A stretch of DNA of 56,572 nucleotides from Actinomycetes bacterium (GTDB lineage: Bacteria > Actinomycetota > Actinomycetes > Actinomycetales > Microbacteriaceae): assembly GCA_023450335.1 (NCBI GenBank), contig JAEXHA010000170.1, forward strand, positions 1 to 56,572, read 5' to 3'. The position numbers were made by a program, and so were the translations under genes. The notes under the pieces are model-generated. The model did no database searches. It was not told the origin of the DNA and saw nothing but the letters and a program-made list of their open reading frames with translations. Below, one piece after another: positions 54,235 to 56,572 of the stretch (positions are counted from its first letter, which is position 1; each line of letters opens with the position of its first letter).

Positions 54235-55386
54235 GTGCTGATCCCGATTTCGAACGAGCCCCGCGACTACGCCTGGGGGTCTGCGACCCTCATCCCCGCG
54301 CTGGAGGGACGGGTTCCCACCGGCGCCCCCGAGGCGGAGGTCTGGTTCGGCGACCACCCGGGCGACCCGTCGGATCTGGATGACGGCAGGACGCTCGACG
54401 CGTTCCTGGCCGCCCGCGGTGACGCCGAGTTGCCCTACTTGCTCAAGCTGCTGGCCACGGGCTCGTCCCTGTCGATTCAGGCGCACCCCTCCAAAGCGCA
54501 GGCCGTCGTCGGCTTCGCGCGGGAGGAGGAGGCCGGCATCGCCCGCGACGGGGCCGACCGCACCTACCGCGACGACAACCACAAACCAGAGATCATCGTC
54601 GCCCTCAGCGAGGTGTTCCGGGCACTGGTGGGGCTGCGGCCGCTCGCGCAGACCCGGCGCCTGGTCGCCGCGCTCGAGCAGACCCCCGGCGTCGCGGCCC
54701 TGGCATCCCGCCTCACCGACGGTGACGACGCCGCGGTGCTGCGCGACACGATCGCGTGGGCGCTGTCGGAACGCGTTCAGGCCGAGGTCGACGACATCGC
54801 CGCCGCAGTGGTGGATGCCAGGCACCCCGAGTTCGCGGATGAGCTCGCCGTGCTGCGGCGCATCGCCGTCGACTTCCCGGGGGACCCCGGCATCGTCGTG
54901 GCGCTGCTCATGAACCTGGTCCAGCTGCGCCGCGGGGAAGCGGTCTTCGCCCCCGCCGGCGTGCTGCACGCCTACCAGGACGGCCTCGGCGTCGAGCTGA
55001 TGGCCGCCAGCGACAACGTGCTGCGCGGGGGACTGACGCCCAAGCACGTCGACGTGGCCGAGTTGCTGCGTATCGTCGACACGGCGCCGGGGACGCCGCC
55101 GCTCGTGCGTCCGCAGGCAAGCGACGGTGTCGAGGTGTTCGACGTGGGCGTGGCCGACTTCCGGCTGACCCGCATCACCGCCCGCGCCGGTGACCCGCAC
55201 GCCGTGGCGGTCGCCGGGCCCACCATCGCGGTGGCCACAGCCGGCACCGTCGAGGTGGCTGTCGGCGCGGCCAGCCGTACCCTGCAGCCCGGTCAAGCCG
55301 TGTTCGTCACCCCTGAGGAAACATCGCTCCAGATCGCCGGGACCGGCGAACTGTTCGTCGCGCAGCCGGGATCGTTGCCGAGGTGA
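54235..55386 (+). CDS. manA: Class I mannose-6-phosphate isomerase
   Basis: The 383-residue enzyme converts fructose-6-P and mannose-6-P, supplying GDP-mannose and derived sugars. Zinc-site motifs are present: SIQAHPSKAQA (Gln and His), DDNHKPEIIVAL (Glu) and PAGVLHAYQDGLGVELM (His). The catalytic Arg region NVLRGGLTPKHVD is also intact. Length is normal. It lies next to the wall-polymer region and uses a leaderless-type promoter. A hairpin follows the stop. Confidence 0.93.
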   Translation: MLIPISNEPRDYAWGSATLIPALEGRVPTGAPEAEVWFGDHPGDPSDLDDGRTLDAFLAARGDAELPYLLKLLATGSSLSIQAHPSKAQAVVGFAREEEAGIARDGADRTYRDDNHKPEIIVALSEVFRALVGLRPLAQTRRLVAALEQTPGVAALASRLTDGDDAAVLRDTIAWALSERVQAEVDDIAAAVVDARHPEFADELAVLRRIAVDFPGDPGIVVALLMNLVQLRRGEAVFAPAGVLHAYQDGLGVELMAASDNVLRGGLTPKHVDVAELLRIVDTAPGTPPLVRPQASDGVEVFDVGVADFRLTRITARAGDPHAVAVAGPTIAVATAGTVEVAVGAASRTLQPGQAVFVTPEETSLQIAGTGELFVAQPGSLPR

Positions 55387-55405
55387 GACACGCCGGGGGC
55401 GCGTC
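55387..55405 (+). terminator. Hairpin just after the manA stop
   Basis: GACACGCC (55387-55394) and GGCGCGTC (55398-55405) pair at seven of eight positions around a three-nt loop. Candidate terminator of manA. Confidence 0.35.
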
Positions 55406-55446
55406 GTGAAGCTTCAATGCACGGTTGAGGCTTTAGCATCTGCGAC

Positions 55447-55477
55447 TTGACCACAGCGAATGACAAGAGTGTAATTA
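55447..55477 (+). promoter_or_regulatory. Candidate whiB promoter
   Basis: TTGACC (55447-55452) and TAATTA (55472-55477) are 19 nt apart in an A/T-richer stretch 45 nt before the whiB start. A GGGGGGAGAG ribosome binding site lies near the ATG, so this is a leadered promoter. The spacing is slightly long. Confidence 0.4.
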
Positions 55478-55521
55478 TCCGTACACGCGCTGGGCGTGGG
55501 TAATACAGGGGGGAGAGCGAC

Positions 55522-55839
55522 ATGACGGGTTACCGCTCCGGCGTTCCCGAAAATTGGTTCGTCGACCCGGTTCATCTCGGAGTGCCTGGGGTCCGGCGGC
55601 CCGTCGAAGACGACGACACCGCACTGGCCTGGCAATCCGATGCGTTGTGCTCACAGACCGATCCCGAGGCGTTCTTCCCCGAGAAGGGCGGCTCGACCCG
55701 TGATGCGAAGCGCATCTGCACATCGTGCGATGTCCGCGGCGAGTGCCTCGAGTACGCGCTGCAGAACGATGAGCGCTTCGGCATCTGGGGTGGGCTGAGC
55801 GAACGCGAGCGTCGCAAGCTGAAGCGACGCGCCGGCTGA
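55522..55839 (+). CDS. whiB: WhiB-family iron-sulfur transcription regulator (WhiB2/WhmD-like)
   Basis: The 105-residue protein has the four iron-sulfur Cys as C-x22-C-x2-C-x5-C, the GIWGG turn and a basic C-terminal RKLKRR tail for DNA. The length and the Cys spacing fit the WhiB2/WhmD group, which acts with the housekeeping sigma factor and is tied to septation and development in actinobacteria. It is next to manA and a glycosyltransferase, a neighbourhood like that of mycobacterial whiB2. A leadered promoter candidate with a strong ribosome binding site precedes it. Confidence 0.93.
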   Translation: MTGYRSGVPENWFVDPVHLGVPGVRRPVEDDDTALAWQSDALCSQTDPEAFFPEKGGSTRDAKRICTSCDVRGECLEYALQNDERFGIWGGLSERERRKLKRRAG

Positions 55840-55890
55840 CCAACTGAGCGAATCGCGCGCGGTGCTCCGCGTGCGATCGCCGGTGCGATC

Positions 55891-55896
55891 TAGGCT
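55891..55896 (+). promoter_or_regulatory. -10 box (TAGGCT) of the terminal GT2 gene
   Basis: TAGGCT, nine-nt spacer, ATG at 55906. Confidence 0.5.
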
Positions 55897-55905
55897 GTCC
55901 GGGAC

Positions 55906-56572
55906 ATGCCCGCCCGAGTACACGCGCTGCTGGTCGTGCGCCCCGACGGGCGCATCCCCGCCGATCTTCACCTGAAGCGCACGCTGACTGCGCTCGCCGC
56001 CCAGACGCGCCCGGTCGACGCGCTCACCCTCGTGCTGTGCGGCCCGGACGACGTGCTGCGCGAGATCGCGGCGACATCCGGCGCCGAGGGGGTCATCACG
56101 ACCTCGCACGCCACGTCGTACGCGCAGGCGCTGAAGCTGGCCACCCGACGGGTCAGCGGCGACGCGATCTGGCTGCTGGCGCAGGACACCGCGCCCGAGC
56201 CGGAAGCGCTCATGCGGCTGGCCGGCGCGCTCGAGATGTCGCCGTCGGTGGGCGTGGCCGCGCCCAAGCTCGTGCGCTGGGACGACACCGACCGCATCGT
56301 GTCCTTGGGCGTGGCGATGACCCAGGGCGGCCGCACGGTCGGCATGGTGGACGGCGAACTCGACCAGGGGCAGTACGACGCGACCGAGGACGTGCTCGGC
56401 TCCGACGTGCGCGGAGTCCTTGTGCGTGCCGACGCGTGGCGCACGCTCAACGGCATCGATCCGGGCCTGGCCGGCGCCGACGAAGGGCTCGATCTGGGCG
56501 TGCGCGCCCGGCTCGCCGGCGGCCGCGTGGCGCTGGCGCCCGGTGCGCGCATCGCCGTGGCCGGTGACGGCG
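55906..56572 (+). CDS. Family 2 glycosyltransferase, 3' end beyond the window
   Basis: At least 222 codons are open to the right edge. The start MPARVHALLVVRPDGRIPAD leads into a GT2-like fold: TLTALAAQTRPVDALTLVL, then AQDTAPEPEALMRLAGALE (metal-site region), VGVAAPKLVRWDD and later GIDPGLAGADEGLDLGVR. The Asp-rich metal site is not fully standard. The gene's place after whiB and manA suggests a surface-glycan role. The rest of the protein, often a large membrane-bound portion in actinobacterial GT2 enzymes of this site, is not visible. Confidence 0.8.
   Translation, partial: MPARVHALLVVRPDGRIPADLHLKRTLTALAAQTRPVDALTLVLCGPDDVLREIAATSGAEGVITTSHATSYAQALKLATRRVSGDAIWLLAQDTAPEPEALMRLAGALEMSPSVGVAAPKLVRWDDTDRIVSLGVAMTQGGRTVGMVDGELDQGQYDATEDVLGSDVRGVLVRADAWRTLNGIDPGLAGADEGLDLGVRARLAGGRVALAPGARIAVAGDG

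Overview
The window is very GC-rich DNA, densely coded on both strands. It looks like a chromosomal segment of a high-GC actinobacterium, most likely a Microbacteriaceae (Microbacterium-like) organism. The pointers are the acyl-CoA carboxylase set AccBC/AccD/AccE, a WhiB regulator, an LCP ligase, a CWB2 cell-wall protein, GTG starts, and widespread TAnnnT -10 boxes placed 6-9 nt before start codons (leaderless transcription). The genus is inference. I saw no tRNA, rRNA, CRISPR array, transposase, integrase or phage gene. Both ends cut genes: an M23 peptidase gene on the left and a family 2 glycosyltransferase gene on the right.

Left part (1-17.5 kb), mostly housekeeping: a secreted LytM/M23 peptidase with FG-GAP/VCBS repeats; a small lipoprotein; the biotinylated carboxylase subunit (accBC); Maf; a TRAM-domain RNA methyltransferase; a response regulator / histidine kinase / membrane protein operon; accD-accE; the biotin ligase birA; a PH-domain membrane protein; purK, purE, an LCP-family ligase and a glycosyltransferase. 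BirA, AccBC, AccD and AccE together are the parts needed to make and charge an acyl-CoA carboxylase.

Middle and right (17.5-54.2 kb), a large cell-surface glycopolymer locus. It starts with a secreted three-repeat CWB2 protein and a Wzm/Wzt ABC exporter. A cytidylyltransferase/SDR pair follows, then a lipid-linked sugar module (DUF6541 membrane protein, DPM-like GT2, DUF2304, GT4). Next comes a tightly coupled eight-gene operon with three nucleotide-sugar enzymes (WbpD/WbpE/WbpB type), an MsbA-type ABC exporter and four glycosyltransferases from two paralogous families. More glycosyltransferases follow, then WecB, an acyltransferase-3 and a WbpA/WecC-type dehydrogenase. The last block (43.7-54.2 kb) looks like a ribitol-type teichoic acid module: a TarS-like glycosyltransferase, a LicD-methyltransferase fusion with a small coiled-coil partner, a bifunctional CDP-ribitol synthase (Bcs1/TarI-TarJ type), a double-domain TagF-like polymerase, and two tandem Wzy/ligase-like membrane proteins.

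Right end: manA, which links fructose-6-P to mannose-6-P, a WhiB regulator and a truncated GT2.

Most notable observations: about 22 candidate leaderless promoters, three of which use the upstream gene's TAG stop codon as the first bases of the -10 box; a hairpin-packed 200-nt non-coding region at 9.5-9.7 kb; the LicD-methyltransferase fusion; paralogous glycosyltransferase families arranged around an exporter; and a complete candidate set of enzymes for a diacetamido-uronic acid sugar.
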